Assembly (NCBI GenBank): GCA_048526005.1
Contig: DBFVEH010000026.1
Coordinates: forward strand, 1 to 64,000
DNA length: 64,000 bases
Reading direction: 5' to 3'
Source of the DNA: QALR01 sp900552255
GTDB taxonomy: Bacteria > Bacillota > Clostridia > Oscillospirales > CAG-272
Position numbers and translations under genes: made by a program. Position 1 is the stretch's first letter. Each line of letters opens with the position of its first letter. Shown here one piece after another: positions 1 through 7,695 of this stretch. Below the pieces are notes generated by a model that was not told the DNA's origin, did not search any database, and saw nothing but the letters and a program-made list of their open reading frames with translations.

Positions 1-1226
1 TCCGGAAGTATTTCTATGACGCAATGGGCAGAATCACGGGTTATGTCGGCGCGGAGGATTCCGTCAGCTATACCTACGACGCCGTCGGCAACGTCCTCAC
101 CGTCACAGACCGGAACGGCACGATAACGCGGGAATACGACGCGCTGAACAGAATCACAAAATATACCGATACGTTCGGCAAGGTGATCCAGTATGAGTAT
201 GACGCCGCCGGCAATCTTGCCAAGATGATTTATCCCGACGATACCGCAGTCCTCTACGCTTACGACGCCAACAACGCACTCTCCACCGTCACAGACTGGG
301 CGGGCAGAGTGACCGCCTACACCTATGATGCCAACGGCAAAGTGACCGGCGTCACAAAACCGGACGGCAGTATCACCACCACGGTATACGACAGCAAGCA
401 GCGCATCACCTCCACAGTGGAAAAAACGTCCGCCGACGCTATCATTACCGGGTTTGAGTACACATATGATGCACTTGGCAGGATTTTTGTGGAAAAACAT
501 CTTGCAAAAACTGTCAAACTATGCTATACTTATGACAGTCTGTCAAGGGTGACGAAACGAACGGTCACGGATCTGAACGACGTGACGCTCTCGGAGGAGA
601 CTTTCAGCTACGACGCTGCGGGCAATCTCGTCGGCGGCTCGACGGAAACCGGCTTCGTTTACGATACGAACAACCGGCTCATCTCGATAGACGGCGAGGC
701 CGTGAGCTACGATGCGGACGGCAACATGCTTTCCATGACGCCGGACGGCGAGGAAACAGCGTTTGAATACGATTCCGCAAACCGGCTGTTGAAGGCGGGC
801 GACTGCGAATATGCCTATAACGCGGAGGACATCCGAATCCGAAACCTCTGCGGCGGGGACGAAACGCTCTACACCTACGACACCAACACCAAGCTCAGCC
901 GGCTGCTTGTCAAGACGACAAGCGGCACGGTGACAAAGTATGTATACGGCATGGGACTGATCGGTGAGGAAACAGAGAACACGTTCAAGACCTACCACTT
1001 CGATTACCGAGGCAGCACCGTGGCGATCACGGACAGCACGGGAGCCGTCACCGATACATTCCAGTATGACACCTACGGCAAGCAGACCGCGAGAACGGGT
1101 ACAAGCGAGGTCATCTTCGGCTACAACGGCAGAGATGTACGGATTTGGATCGTCGTAACGGAGCTATACAAACAATTTTTGAATATATCTCATGTCCACA
1201 GTCATAGAAGCTGTAACTATTATTAA
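1..1226 (+). CDS. RHS-repeat protein, 3' fragment with degenerate tail
   Basis: The frame is open from the window edge, so the gene begins upstream. The protein is a run of about 20-residue YD repeats (YDAxGN, YEYDAAGN, YTYDANGK, FSYDAAGNL), as in RHS/WapA-type surface and toxin-delivery proteins. Near residue 330 it reaches the conserved core end (YDTYGKQ...FGYNGRD). Families of this type normally continue with a motif like GLYYMRARYY followed by a variable toxin tip. Here the frame instead runs into about 25 unrelated residues and stops, so the core was broken just after NGRD, by frameshift or recombination. Repeat identity is certain; that the C-terminus is decayed is inference. Confidence 0.85.
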   Translation, partial: RKYFYDAMGRITGYVGAEDSVSYTYDAVGNVLTVTDRNGTITREYDALNRITKYTDTFGKVIQYEYDAAGNLAKMIYPDDTAVLYAYDANNALSTVTDWAGRVTAYTYDANGKVTGVTKPDGSITTTVYDSKQRITSTVEKTSADAIITGFEYTYDALGRIFVEKHLAKTVKLCYTYDSLSRVTKRTVTDLNDVTLSEETFSYDAAGNLVGGSTETGFVYDTNNRLISIDGEAVSYDADGNMLSMTPDGEETAFEYDSANRLLKAGDCEYAYNAEDIRIRNLCGGDETLYTYDTNTKLSRLLVKTTSGTVTKYVYGMGLIGEETENTFKTYHFDYRGSTVAITDSTGAVTDTFQYDTYGKQTARTGTSEVIFGYNGRDVRIWIVVTELYKQFLNISHVHSHRSCNYY

Positions 1227-1234
1227 AAGCAAAG

Positions 1235-1270
1235 AGGCCGATGATTGGTTGATTTTCCTTTCATCGGCCT
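1235..1270 (+). terminator. Hairpin downstream of RHS fragment
   Basis: A perfect 10-bp inverted repeat (1235-1244 with 1261-1270) encloses a 16-nt loop. It lies just after the RHS stop codon. No strong T-tract follows, so it is a weak terminator candidate. Confidence 0.4.
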
Positions 1271-1453
1271 GGATTTATATATTGCTTTTTATCGTTCTCA
1301 CTCACATTTAAATATATTTTCAAAACTCAACAATCTTTCAGTGCAAAAATTATGAAATCGTATAACAATATAGCAATCCATGTCAGTGCCTTCGCCCCGG
1401 AGCATTGCCGCCAAGCTTTGTAATCGAGCTTTAAGGCAAGCTCCGCTTTTTCT

Positions 1454-1708
1454 TTAATCTGACGATTTTTCTGAAAGAGATTCGCCGACCGCGTATTTCT
1501 CTTCGGCCGGTGCATTATCCAACCAATTCTGCACCGCTTCGCCGAAAACCGACATTTCAAATCCATTCGGAGCAATGGCACCGAAAGCTTCATCCGACAG
1601 GCACAGGTCTGATACGGCTGCGCGGAGTTCACTGCTCCGGAACGGAACAGGCTTATATGCTCGGAAGCATCCGGCCGGTCTGTTTAGGATTCGGTCAAGC
1701 CCCGTTTT
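1454..1708 (-). pseudogene. Possible C-terminal remnant of an unknown gene
   Basis: On the minus strand an 84-codon open frame without an upstream ATG ends at a TAA at 1454-1456. Its translation has ordinary protein composition and ends in an acidic stretch (NWLDNAPAEEKYAVGE). RHS loci often carry orphan tip or immunity fragments, so this may be one. I do not recognise a family. The rest of 1227-1747 holds nothing else I can support. Confidence 0.25.
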
Positions 1709-1747
1709 TTACGAGTAAAAACAAAAAAATTTTTTCACGCTTTTCTA

Positions 1748-1776
1748 TTGTAAACGGGGGTAGAGTTTGATATAAT
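1748..1776 (+). promoter_or_regulatory. Sigma-A-type promoter of the MBL-SGNH-RCC1 operon
   Basis: TTGTAA (1748-1753) and a perfect TATAAT (1771-1776) are separated by 17 bp. They lie about 100 bp upstream of the first gene of the operon. Confidence 0.7.
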
Positions 1777-1876
1777 ATATTTGTATCAAATATTTTTACA
1801 TACTCTTTCGGCCGGGCTGTCGAGCATATAACGGTGATGCTCATCCCCGGCAGAAAGCATGATTTCGGAGAATACA

Positions 1877-2815
1877 ATGGCAAAAAGAAGAAAGAGCCGC
1901 AAAACAGCAAAAACCCTGATATCCATTTTCATCGTCCTTGTTCTCGCGATTATTTCTTATTTTACCGAACCGTGGCAGTATATCGGCGGAGAGAAAAATG
2001 AAATCGGAAACAAGAACGAAGCCGCCGTCACCGACCTTCAGGTCCACTACATAGACGTCGGACAGGCGGATTCCATTCTTGTCCGTGTTCCGACATCGGA
2101 CGGCGTCAAAAATATGCTTATCGATGCCGGCACCTCAGACGGATATCCGGCTTCCAATATCGTAAATTATCTGAACGGGCTTGGAATCACCGAGCTTGAA
2201 TATATGATCATCACGCACCCGCATCTCGACCATATCGGCGCCGCGGACGAGGTGATCACGGACTTCGCGATCCAAAACATCATCATGCCCGAATGTGAAG
2301 CGTCCTCCAAGGCTTGGCTGAATGTGCTGACGGCGATGGACGAGAAAAACCTCGCGTATATTCCGAGCGAGGCTGGAAAAACTTATACCATAGGCGAAGC
2401 CTCCTTCACCATTCTCGGACCAATCGACGCCACCTCCGTCAAGTCAAGCGATGCCAACAATTACAGCGTTGTCATCCGCCTTTCTTGGGGCGAGACCTCC
2501 TTTTTATTCACAGGAGATGCGGAAACATCAAGCGAAGCTGAAATGCTCGATCGCTTTCCCGCTTCCTCTTTTCGGTGCAATGTCCTGAAGGTCGGTCATC
2601 ACGGCTCCACGACATCCACAAGCGACGCTTTTCTCGCCGCCGCAAGTCCTGATCTCGCCGTGATTTCCTGCGGCAAGGGAAACTCCTACGGTCATCCGCA
2701 TGAGGAAACCGTGGAGAAGCTGGAAAACGCGGGCGTGCAGATCCTGCGTACCGACGAGGAAGGCACCATCATCCTTTGCTCCGACAAGAAAGAGGTATTC
2801 CGCCTTACTTCATAA
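1877..2815 (+). CDS. Membrane-anchored ComEC/Rec2-like MBL-fold hydrolase
   Basis: The protein has 312 residues. An N-terminal signal anchor (about residues 13-28) is followed by a metallo-beta-lactamase domain: IDVGQADS, the metal-binding HPHLDHIG near 114-121, FTGDAE near 210 and KVGHHGS near 235. This is the architecture of the detached C-terminal ComEC domain, predicted to be an extracytoplasmic nuclease or phosphodiesterase. An upstream ATG at 1859 has no ribosome site, whereas ATG 1877 has CGGAG 6 nt upstream, so I use 1877. It is first in an operon with the SGNH hydrolase (18 bp downstream) and the RCC1 protein. Substrate is unknown. A role in DNA uptake is possible but not shown, because no ComEC channel is present. 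Confidence 0.88.
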   Translation: MAKRRKSRKTAKTLISIFIVLVLAIISYFTEPWQYIGGEKNEIGNKNEAAVTDLQVHYIDVGQADSILVRVPTSDGVKNMLIDAGTSDGYPASNIVNYLNGLGITELEYMIITHPHLDHIGAADEVITDFAIQNIIMPECEASSKAWLNVLTAMDEKNLAYIPSEAGKTYTIGEASFTILGPIDATSVKSSDANNYSVVIRLSWGETSFLFTGDAETSSEAEMLDRFPASSFRCNVLKVGHHGSTTSTSDAFLAAASPDLAVISCGKGNSYGHPHEETVEKLENAGVQILRTDEEGTIILCSDKKEVFRLTS

Positions 2816-2833
2816 TAAAGGAAGGCCACTCTT

Positions 2834-3520
2834 GTGCAGCAATATCGGAAACTGATTCTTTTTGCCGTCATATTTGCTTTTATTCTGTCTCCCTGCGGAG
2901 CAACGCTCAAGGCAGAAGGAGATATCATCGACCATATGGTCTTTTTCGGCGATTCGACCACGGCGCATCTCGCAGCCCGCGGAGGGATCCCGAAGGAGCG
3001 CGTTTGGTCCGGCGCCGGAAACACGGTGCTGTTTGAGACGGTCAACCGGACGAAATGCGTTCATTTGGAGGAGGAAAATCTCGACCTGTCCCTCTCGGAC
3101 GCCGTCGCCCTGAAAAAACCGGAGATCCTCGTCATCACACTCGGCGTATCCGGAGGGGCAGGCTTTCTGCCGAGGGATAAATTCGTCGCGATTTACCGCG
3201 AAATGCTGGAATCCGTCAAAGACGCGAGCCCCGACACGCGGATCATCGTGCAATCGATCCTGCCCCTCTCCGATAAATCGGTCAATCATTACAAAAAGCT
3301 GACGCGCGAAGCGGTTGTTGAGGCCAACTGCTGGATCTCCGGGCTTTGTGCGGAAATGGGGATTTTATATGTCGATACCCATTCAAGGCTTGCAGACGAT
3401 ACCGGATATCTGCGTGTCATCTATCAAAACGACGAATATATGCATTTGACAAGGGCGGCTTACGCCGTCGTTCTGGACAGCATCAGAGAGGCTGTCACGG
3501 AAAACAGTCTCATAGGCTGA
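2834..3520 (+). CDS. Secreted SGNH/GDSL-like hydrolase
   Basis: The protein has 228 residues. A GTG start is preceded by AAGGAAGG at the correct distance. A signal peptide is followed by FFGDSTT, the GDS block carrying the catalytic Ser, a central block around LVITLGVSGG, and a C-terminal DEYMHLT that supplies the Asp/His pair (D-x-x-H). The fold class is esterase/lipase/acyl-hydrolase, acting outside the membrane, possibly on cell-wall or carbohydrate acyl groups. It is the middle gene of the operon. Substrate cannot be read from sequence. Confidence 0.8.
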   Translation: MQQYRKLILFAVIFAFILSPCGATLKAEGDIIDHMVFFGDSTTAHLAARGGIPKERVWSGAGNTVLFETVNRTKCVHLEEENLDLSLSDAVALKKPEILVITLGVSGGAGFLPRDKFVAIYREMLESVKDASPDTRIIVQSILPLSDKSVNHYKKLTREAVVEANCWISGLCAEMGILYVDTHSRLADDTGYLRVIYQNDEYMHLTRAAYAVVLDSIREAVTENSLIG

Positions 3521-3575
3521 ATTTTTCATCGTCATCCATTTTTTTAGGCCGCGGGAAGCGGCGAAGGAGGTGCTT

Positions 3576-5009
3576 ATGTCCGGCAATCAGGCGAAAGCCG
3601 TAAAATTCATCGCTGTGCTCGGCGGAGTGCTCGGCGCCGCGGTCTGCGCCGCCATGGCGTTCACAGGAACCGATCATATCACGGCAAAAATTCTTTGGCT
3701 GCTGCTCGCCGTCATTTTTCTGATCCTCATGTACCCGCTTTATCAGGTCGGCAATTTAGCGGAGCGGCTCGGCTCCCAAGAGGAAAAGCTGAAAATACTC
3801 GCCAACCGTCAGTCCAAGCTCTCAAAATCCGCCTCCGACGCGGTCAATAAATATTCGCCGATGTCCAAAAACGCGGTCGGGAGAGGAAAATCTCCGACAG
3901 GAGCCTCCGTCTCCATTCCCAACGCGGCGGAGCGCACCATCCATTATGAAGCGGCGGATCTCAATCCCGCCCCGACATCGCGTCCCAAGCAGCCGACCGG
4001 AGATCTCACACGGGAATTTTCCCAGTCGGAAAAGCCTCATCTCAACGCAGAAACCGGTGAGGTCAGCATCGAGGATGCAATGAGAGAGGAGGCGCGCCGC
4101 CCGAAAAGCACCATTATGTCGGTCGGCTCCGAAACCTTTGAAATCAACCGTAAATACAAGGCGGTCACACGGTTCGTCCCGCTCGTTTCCATTCAAACGA
4201 TCTCAGCCGGCGGACTGCACACGGTCGCTGTGCGCCGGAACGGCTACGTCGCCGCCACTGGATACGGTACATACGGCCAGTGCGGCGTCTCCGCATGGCG
4301 CGATATCGTATCGGTATCCGCGGGAAATCATCATACCGTCGGACTGAAGGCGGACGGCACCTGTGTCGCCTGCGGTTACAGCGGATACGGTCAATGCGAC
4401 ATTTCCGACTGGAAAAGCATCTGCGCCATCGCAGCCGGCACAAGCCACACGGTTGGACTTCTCGAAAACGGGACCTGCGTCGCGGTCGGCGACAACACTT
4501 ATGGCCAGTGCAACGTCTATGACTGGACGGACATCATCTCCATCGCAGCCAACTCCAACTACACGGTCGGACTGCGCGTGGACGGCACGATCGTCGCAGT
4601 CGGCGCCAATACGGACGGACAATGGGGCGCGATCAAATGGGGGGGCATCACCGCGGTCGCGGCCGGCGGACTGCACACCATCGGACTGCGCAGCGACGGT
4701 ACCTGCGTCTCCGTGGGCAACAACGCCAACAATCAGTGCGAGGTTTCGCGCTGGAATAAAATCACCGCGATTGCGGCGGGCAATTTCCACACCGTCGGAT
4801 TAAAAGAGGACGGACATGTCATCGCGGTCGGCCACAACGGATACGGACAGTGCAATGTCTCCGAATGGTCGGATATCATCGCGCTTTCCGCCGGACGCAA
4901 CCACACCGTAGCGCTCGACCGGGCAGGACGTGTGCATGCCGTCGGCGACAACACCTACGGCCAGTGCTCGGTCAAGGATTTCGACGATATCAAAACAACA
5001 GGAGTATAA
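3576..5009 (+). CDS. Membrane-anchored RCC1-like beta-propeller protein
   Basis: The protein has 477 residues. ATG 3576 is preceded by AAGGAGG; the GTG at 3570 overlaps that ribosome site and is rejected. Two adjacent membrane helices (about residues 8-50) are followed by a short charged coiled-coil-like stretch, a disordered Pro/Ser-rich linker, and seven C-terminal repeats of 38 residues (about 208-473). Each repeat has the pattern AGxxHTVGL..DGT..AVG.NxYGQC-V--W. Seven RCC1-type repeats would close one seven-bladed propeller. Such propellers bind proteins, so a surface or envelope scaffold is likely. It is last in the operon, before a strong terminator. The repeat spacing is unusually invariant. 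Confidence 0.85.
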   Translation: MSGNQAKAVKFIAVLGGVLGAAVCAAMAFTGTDHITAKILWLLLAVIFLILMYPLYQVGNLAERLGSQEEKLKILANRQSKLSKSASDAVNKYSPMSKNAVGRGKSPTGASVSIPNAAERTIHYEAADLNPAPTSRPKQPTGDLTREFSQSEKPHLNAETGEVSIEDAMREEARRPKSTIMSVGSETFEINRKYKAVTRFVPLVSIQTISAGGLHTVAVRRNGYVAATGYGTYGQCGVSAWRDIVSVSAGNHHTVGLKADGTCVACGYSGYGQCDISDWKSICAIAAGTSHTVGLLENGTCVAVGDNTYGQCNVYDWTDIISIAANSNYTVGLRVDGTIVAVGANTDGQWGAIKWGGITAVAAGGLHTIGLRSDGTCVSVGNNANNQCEVSRWNKITAIAAGNFHTVGLKEDGHVIAVGHNGYGQCNVSEWSDIIALSAGRNHTVALDRAGRVHAVGDNTYGQCSVKDFDDIKTTGV

Positions 5010-5038
5010 AAAAGAGCTGTCCATCGGACAGCTCTTTT
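5010..5038 (+). terminator. Rho-independent terminator
   Basis: An 11-bp perfect stem (5012-5022 with 5026-5036), a 3-nt loop and a T-run start right after the RCC1 stop codon. It closes the operon. Confidence 0.9.
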
Positions 5039-5188
5039 GATAACGATAAACAGGGAGAAAACCCATGTGATTATACCCGTGCTGCTCTTTTTTGTGCGGC
5101 AGTTTATCGACGGTATCATGATTACTTGGTAAAAGTCAAACATAGAAGTATTTTTTCTTAGTGAAAAATTCAATGATTGGAGATAAAC

Positions 5189-5595
5189 ATGGCAGTTTAC
5201 TTTTATGATAAAATAGAGGATTCTTTGCTGAAATTCGCTGTAATCTTTGCAAAATACAAAGGGAAATACATATTCTGCAAGCATAAAAAAAGGGACACAC
5301 TGGAAATCCCGGGCGGACATCGCGAAAAGAGTGAAGCAATCGATGAAACCGCCCGCAGAGAATTACGGGAAGAAACCGGTGCGATTCATTTTGATATGAA
5401 ACCGATCTGCGTATATTCCGTCACAGAAAAAAACCTTAAAGGAAACGAAACCTTTGGTATGTTTTATTATGCAGAAATCAAATTACTGGATCCGGTGAAA
5501 AAATTGTAATTACGGATGCTCTTCCCGATAACTGGACTTACCCCAATATACAGCCTGATCTGATAGGAGAAGCAAAAAGAAGGGGCTTCCTATAA
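5189..5595 (+). pseudogene. NUDIX hydrolase, frameshifted near the C-terminus
   Basis: The NUDIX box is intact (GGHREKSEAIDETARRELRE, followed by ETGA), so this is a nucleoside-diphosphate-linked hydrolase. ATG 5189 has a GGAG 6 nt upstream. The annotated frame stops at 5509 inside a run of six A's (5498-5503). Re-reading one A (a -1 shift) gives a continuous family-like tail, IVITDALPDNWTYPNIQPDL, ending at 5595. A one-base deletion in the A-run, a sequencing error, or transcriptional/ribosomal slippage are all possible. Confidence 0.75.
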
Positions 5596-5623
5596 TGTAA
5601 AACGACAGTTATAAAACCGGTAT

Positions 5624-5664
5624 AAAAATTGGACAGACCGAAAATTTCGGTCTGTCCAATTTTT
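5624..5664. terminator. Bidirectional terminator
   Basis: A near-perfect inverted repeat of about 20 bp per arm has A-runs on the left and T-runs on the right. It lies between the NUDIX gene (plus) and the hydrolase gene (minus), which converge. Confidence 0.9.
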
Positions 5665-5680
5665 GAAAGCCTTTATATGC

Positions 5681-6496
5681 TCACTTGTAAAAGCTGTGAC
5701 TTCCGATCGAGAAGCGGTACTCCCTGTTGTTCTGCACCCACAGATTGCTCGCCGCCGCGGCATTCATGAAGTATAAGACCTCGTTATCCACGCTTGTGCC
5801 CTCCAAAACCATCTTAGCAGCGCGCTCGCATTCCGCATTTGCGCTGTTATAAATGCTTCCGTTTGCCACAGGCGTAAACTGAACACCGTATTTCCGGTCA
5901 AAAATGACGCTGTATATGGTATTCGGGAAATCCGGGCTGTTGACACGGTTCATAATGACATTCCCGACCGCGATTTTGCCAAGCATCGGCTCAGTATTGG
6001 CCTCCGCATAAATAATACGGGAAAGCCACATCACGGCGCCGTCCCAATAATAAGAATCGCCGGACTCACATACCCCTCCCCCGTCGATGATCTGAACGCT
6101 GTAATCCTCGCCGTTCCAAATTACCTCAGCGTCAAAGGCTTTGGCAAGCGGTCTCACGGGAACATACAGCATACCGTCGATCGGACGGCAGGAGAGACCT
6201 GTATAAAAGCATCTGCCGTTTGCCTCGATATAAGAAACACCCTCCTTGGACTCAATCACAATGCCGCGGCAGGATGCGGAGACAACATTTGTTTTTGGAT
6301 CCCATGTAACACTGTCGGCGCCCATCGCATAACAGAAAGTATCGAACGGCACAAACGTCGTATCCTCGATCAGCACGCCCTCGACCGTCGTATTTCCTAT
6401 GTACACGGGAATCTGCCTGTTTCCGGCATGAATGGGAATACAAATCAGTATCGTCAGCATCACAGCTGCCAATATCACTGATAACATCTTTTTCAT
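5681..6496 (-). CDS. Secreted SleB/CwlJ-type cell wall hydrolase with copper-amine-oxidase-like stalk domain
   Basis: The protein has 271 residues. ATG 6496 lies 8 nt after GGAGG; the in-frame ATG at 6502 is too close. A signal peptide is followed by a copper-amine-oxidase N-terminal-like repeat (about 25-125: VEGVLIEDTTFVPFDTF, then GMLYVPVRPLAKAF), a module widely used as a wall-binding stalk. The C-terminal half is a hydrolase_2 domain: WLSRIIYAEANTE with the conserved Glu, then GNVIMNRV. SleB/CwlJ enzymes cut spore-cortex or vegetative peptidoglycan. The family match suggests a sporulation or wall-remodelling role, but the gene alone does not prove sporulation. Confidence 0.85.
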   Translation of the reverse strand: MKKMLSVILAAVMLTILICIPIHAGNRQIPVYIGNTTVEGVLIEDTTFVPFDTFCYAMGADSVTWDPKTNVVSASCRGIVIESKEGVSYIEANGRCFYTGLSCRPIDGMLYVPVRPLAKAFDAEVIWNGEDYSVQIIDGGGVCESGDSYYWDGAVMWLSRIIYAEANTEPMLGKIAVGNVIMNRVNSPDFPNTIYSVIFDRKYGVQFTPVANGSIYNSANAECERAAKMVLEGTSVDNEVLYFMNAAAASNLWVQNNREYRFSIGSHSFYK

Positions 6497-6574
6497 TTGC
6501 ATCACCTCCGTGTCTATATCGTAACATATCGAGCCCACGGATTCAATGCAAAATCTTTGGCAGCGCTTCAAAAG

Positions 6575-7147
6575 TTATCCGTCAAATACAAAATCTGCGC
6601 TATTTCTGACATAAAATTCCGAAAAATACCGATTTTCAAGCGGGATCCATTTTTCTGCGAACTGCCGATAGCCCTCCTCGCCGTTGCGTTTCAGGATACG
6701 CGATTTTTGAGCTTCTTCCGATATGGTAAGCATGACCTTCACGGAATAAAACGGCGCAAGCGCCGGGTGCAGGCTGTATGTGCCCTCGACGATGATCATG
6801 GAATACGGCGGTATCGTCACCGACCCCGAAAGACGCATGAGAGCACAGTCAAACCGCCGATAGGCAAACCCTCTCCTTTCTCGCAGATGCGGTGCTACTT
6901 CTAACAAAAAGCGTTCCCTGTCAAAATTGCCGCCCGGTTCGGCATACCGCGCAGCTGTTCTCTGCTCCGGCCGCAGAAAAAAATCGTCCATATGGACGAC
7001 GGGCGCCCCATACTGCTCCGACAGCATCTCGGCAAGCGTCGTTTTGCCGGAGGCAGCCATTCCGTCGATTGCCAGCACCGTTATTTCCCCTTTTGCCAAA
7101 TGATCGTCAAGCGCCGCGTTCAGCGCACCGTATTTTTCAAGCATCAT
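6575..7147 (-). CDS. Uridine-kinase-like P-loop nucleoside kinase
   Basis: The protein has 190 residues. ATG 7147 follows GGAG by 7 nt. The Walker A motif DGMAASGKTT (about 28-37) is followed by HMDDFFLRPEQR, the acidic substrate-binding loop of the uridine kinase/phosphoribulokinase family, and by IIVEGTYSLHPAL. It probably phosphorylates a nucleoside or similar small molecule in the cytoplasm. It is single-gene and ends before the host tRNA-Leu promoter region. Confidence 0.8.
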   Translation of the reverse strand: MMLEKYGALNAALDDHLAKGEITVLAIDGMAASGKTTLAEMLSEQYGAPVVHMDDFFLRPEQRTAARYAEPGGNFDRERFLLEVAPHLRERRGFAYRRFDCALMRLSGSVTIPPYSMIIVEGTYSLHPALAPFYSVKVMLTISEEAQKSRILKRNGEEGYRQFAEKWIPLENRYFSEFYVRNSADFVFDG

Positions 7148-7234
7148 CACTTCACTCCAATGATTTTTATATGGATATGGTAACAGACCGCTGCACAAAA
7201 GTCAAATGAAATTTCTCTATTTGAAAAATTTATC

Positions 7235-7262
7235 TTGCATTTTTCCGAATTTATGATATAAT
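7235..7262 (+). promoter_or_regulatory. Promoter of the host tRNA-Leu
   Basis: TTGCAT (7235-7240) and TATAAT (7257-7262) with a 16-bp spacer end 12 bp before the first tRNA base. Confidence 0.7.
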
Positions 7263-7274
7263 AGATACGCAAAC

Positions 7275-7315
7275 GCCGGTGTGATGGAATTGGCAGACGT
7301 GCTGGACTCAAAATC
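7275..7315 (+). tRNA. 5' half of split host tRNA-Leu(CAA)
   Basis: Acceptor 5' strand, D-arm and anticodon-stem 5' strand are present, up to the anticodon loop. After 7315 the sequence no longer pairs. Joined at the shared core to 48246-48301 it forms a complete tRNA with a matching acceptor stem, anticodon stem (CTGGA/TCCAG), variable arm (GGTA/TACC) and T-arm (GCGGG/CCCGC). The gene is therefore interrupted by the integrated element. Confidence 0.9.
7306..7315 (+). other. attL core of the integrative element
   Basis: ACTCAAAATC, identical to the right-end core at 48246-48255. It lies in the anticodon loop of tRNA-Leu, and host and element sequences diverge on either side of it. Confidence 0.85.
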
Positions 7316-7340
7316 TGCAACGCCGTTTCATACCACTTTG

Positions 7341-7370
7341 CCGTAAACCCTTGATTTTACGGGGCTTTTT
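7341..7370 (+). terminator. Terminator just inside the left end
   Basis: A 7-bp stem (CCGTAAA with TTTACGG) is followed by GGC and five T's. A related sequence (CGTAAACCCTTGAT...) follows the intact tRNA at 7566-7600, so the two tRNA copies share their downstream context. Confidence 0.6.
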
Positions 7371-7397
7371 GAAAACTGAATATGTAACTTGCTTTTA

Positions 7398-7420
7398 ATG
7401 TCCCTCCACGATGTCCCTCC
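7398..7420 (+). repeat. Left-end tandem integrase arm-site candidates
   Basis: Two copies of ATGTCCCTCC (7398-7407 and 7411-7420). The same decamer is found at 7652-7661, inverted at 7680-7689, and near the right end at 48060-48069. Short repeats at both ends near the core are typical arm-type sites of tyrosine recombinases; binding is inferred. Confidence 0.5.
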
Positions 7421-7464
7421 GATTTCTCGGACAGAACATCGGGAGACGACTTAAAATATTAAAT

Positions 7465-7551
7465 GCCGGTGTGTCGGAATTGGCAGACGAGACAGACTCA
7501 AAATCTGTTATCCGCAAGGGTGTGTGGGTTCGAGTCCCACCACCGGCACCA
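7465..7551 (+). tRNA. Intact element-borne tRNA-Leu(CAA)
   Basis: An 87-nt type II tRNA. Its acceptor stem is GCCGGTG/CACCGGC with an encoded CCA. The D-arm, anticodon stem ACAGA/TCTGT with anticodon CAA (7499-7501), long variable arm ATCC-GCAA-GGGT, and T-arm GTGGG/CCCAC all pair. It lies 150 bp inside the element, differs in sequence from the interrupted host copy, and can replace its function. Confidence 0.93.
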
Positions 7552-7651
7552 GACCTTAACAGCTCGTAAACCCTTGATATATCGGGGTTTGCGGGCTTTT
7601 TCTTTTTGTCGGCGGGGTTGGAAATTTGGCGTGTCACGGTGATTTTTTTCA

Positions 7652-7689
7652 ATGTCCCTCCGATTTTTGGGGCGATTTTGGAGGGACAT
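7652..7689. repeat. Inverted pair of arm-site candidates at the int 3' end
   Basis: ATGTCCCTCC at 7652-7661 faces its reverse complement at 7680-7689. A variant (GGAGGGATAT) follows at 7702-7711, inside the last codons of int. The inverted pair could also act as a hairpin at the int terminus. Confidence 0.45.
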
Positions 7690-7695
7690 TCAGCA

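Noticed and set aside
1327..1632. 101-codon minus-strand frame
   Set aside because: Another frame of the same stretch gives the more protein-like translation, so this one is probably its shadow.
4190..5005. 114-bp periodicity that could suggest DNA repeats
   Set aside because: Explained by the seven 38-residue RCC1-like protein repeats.
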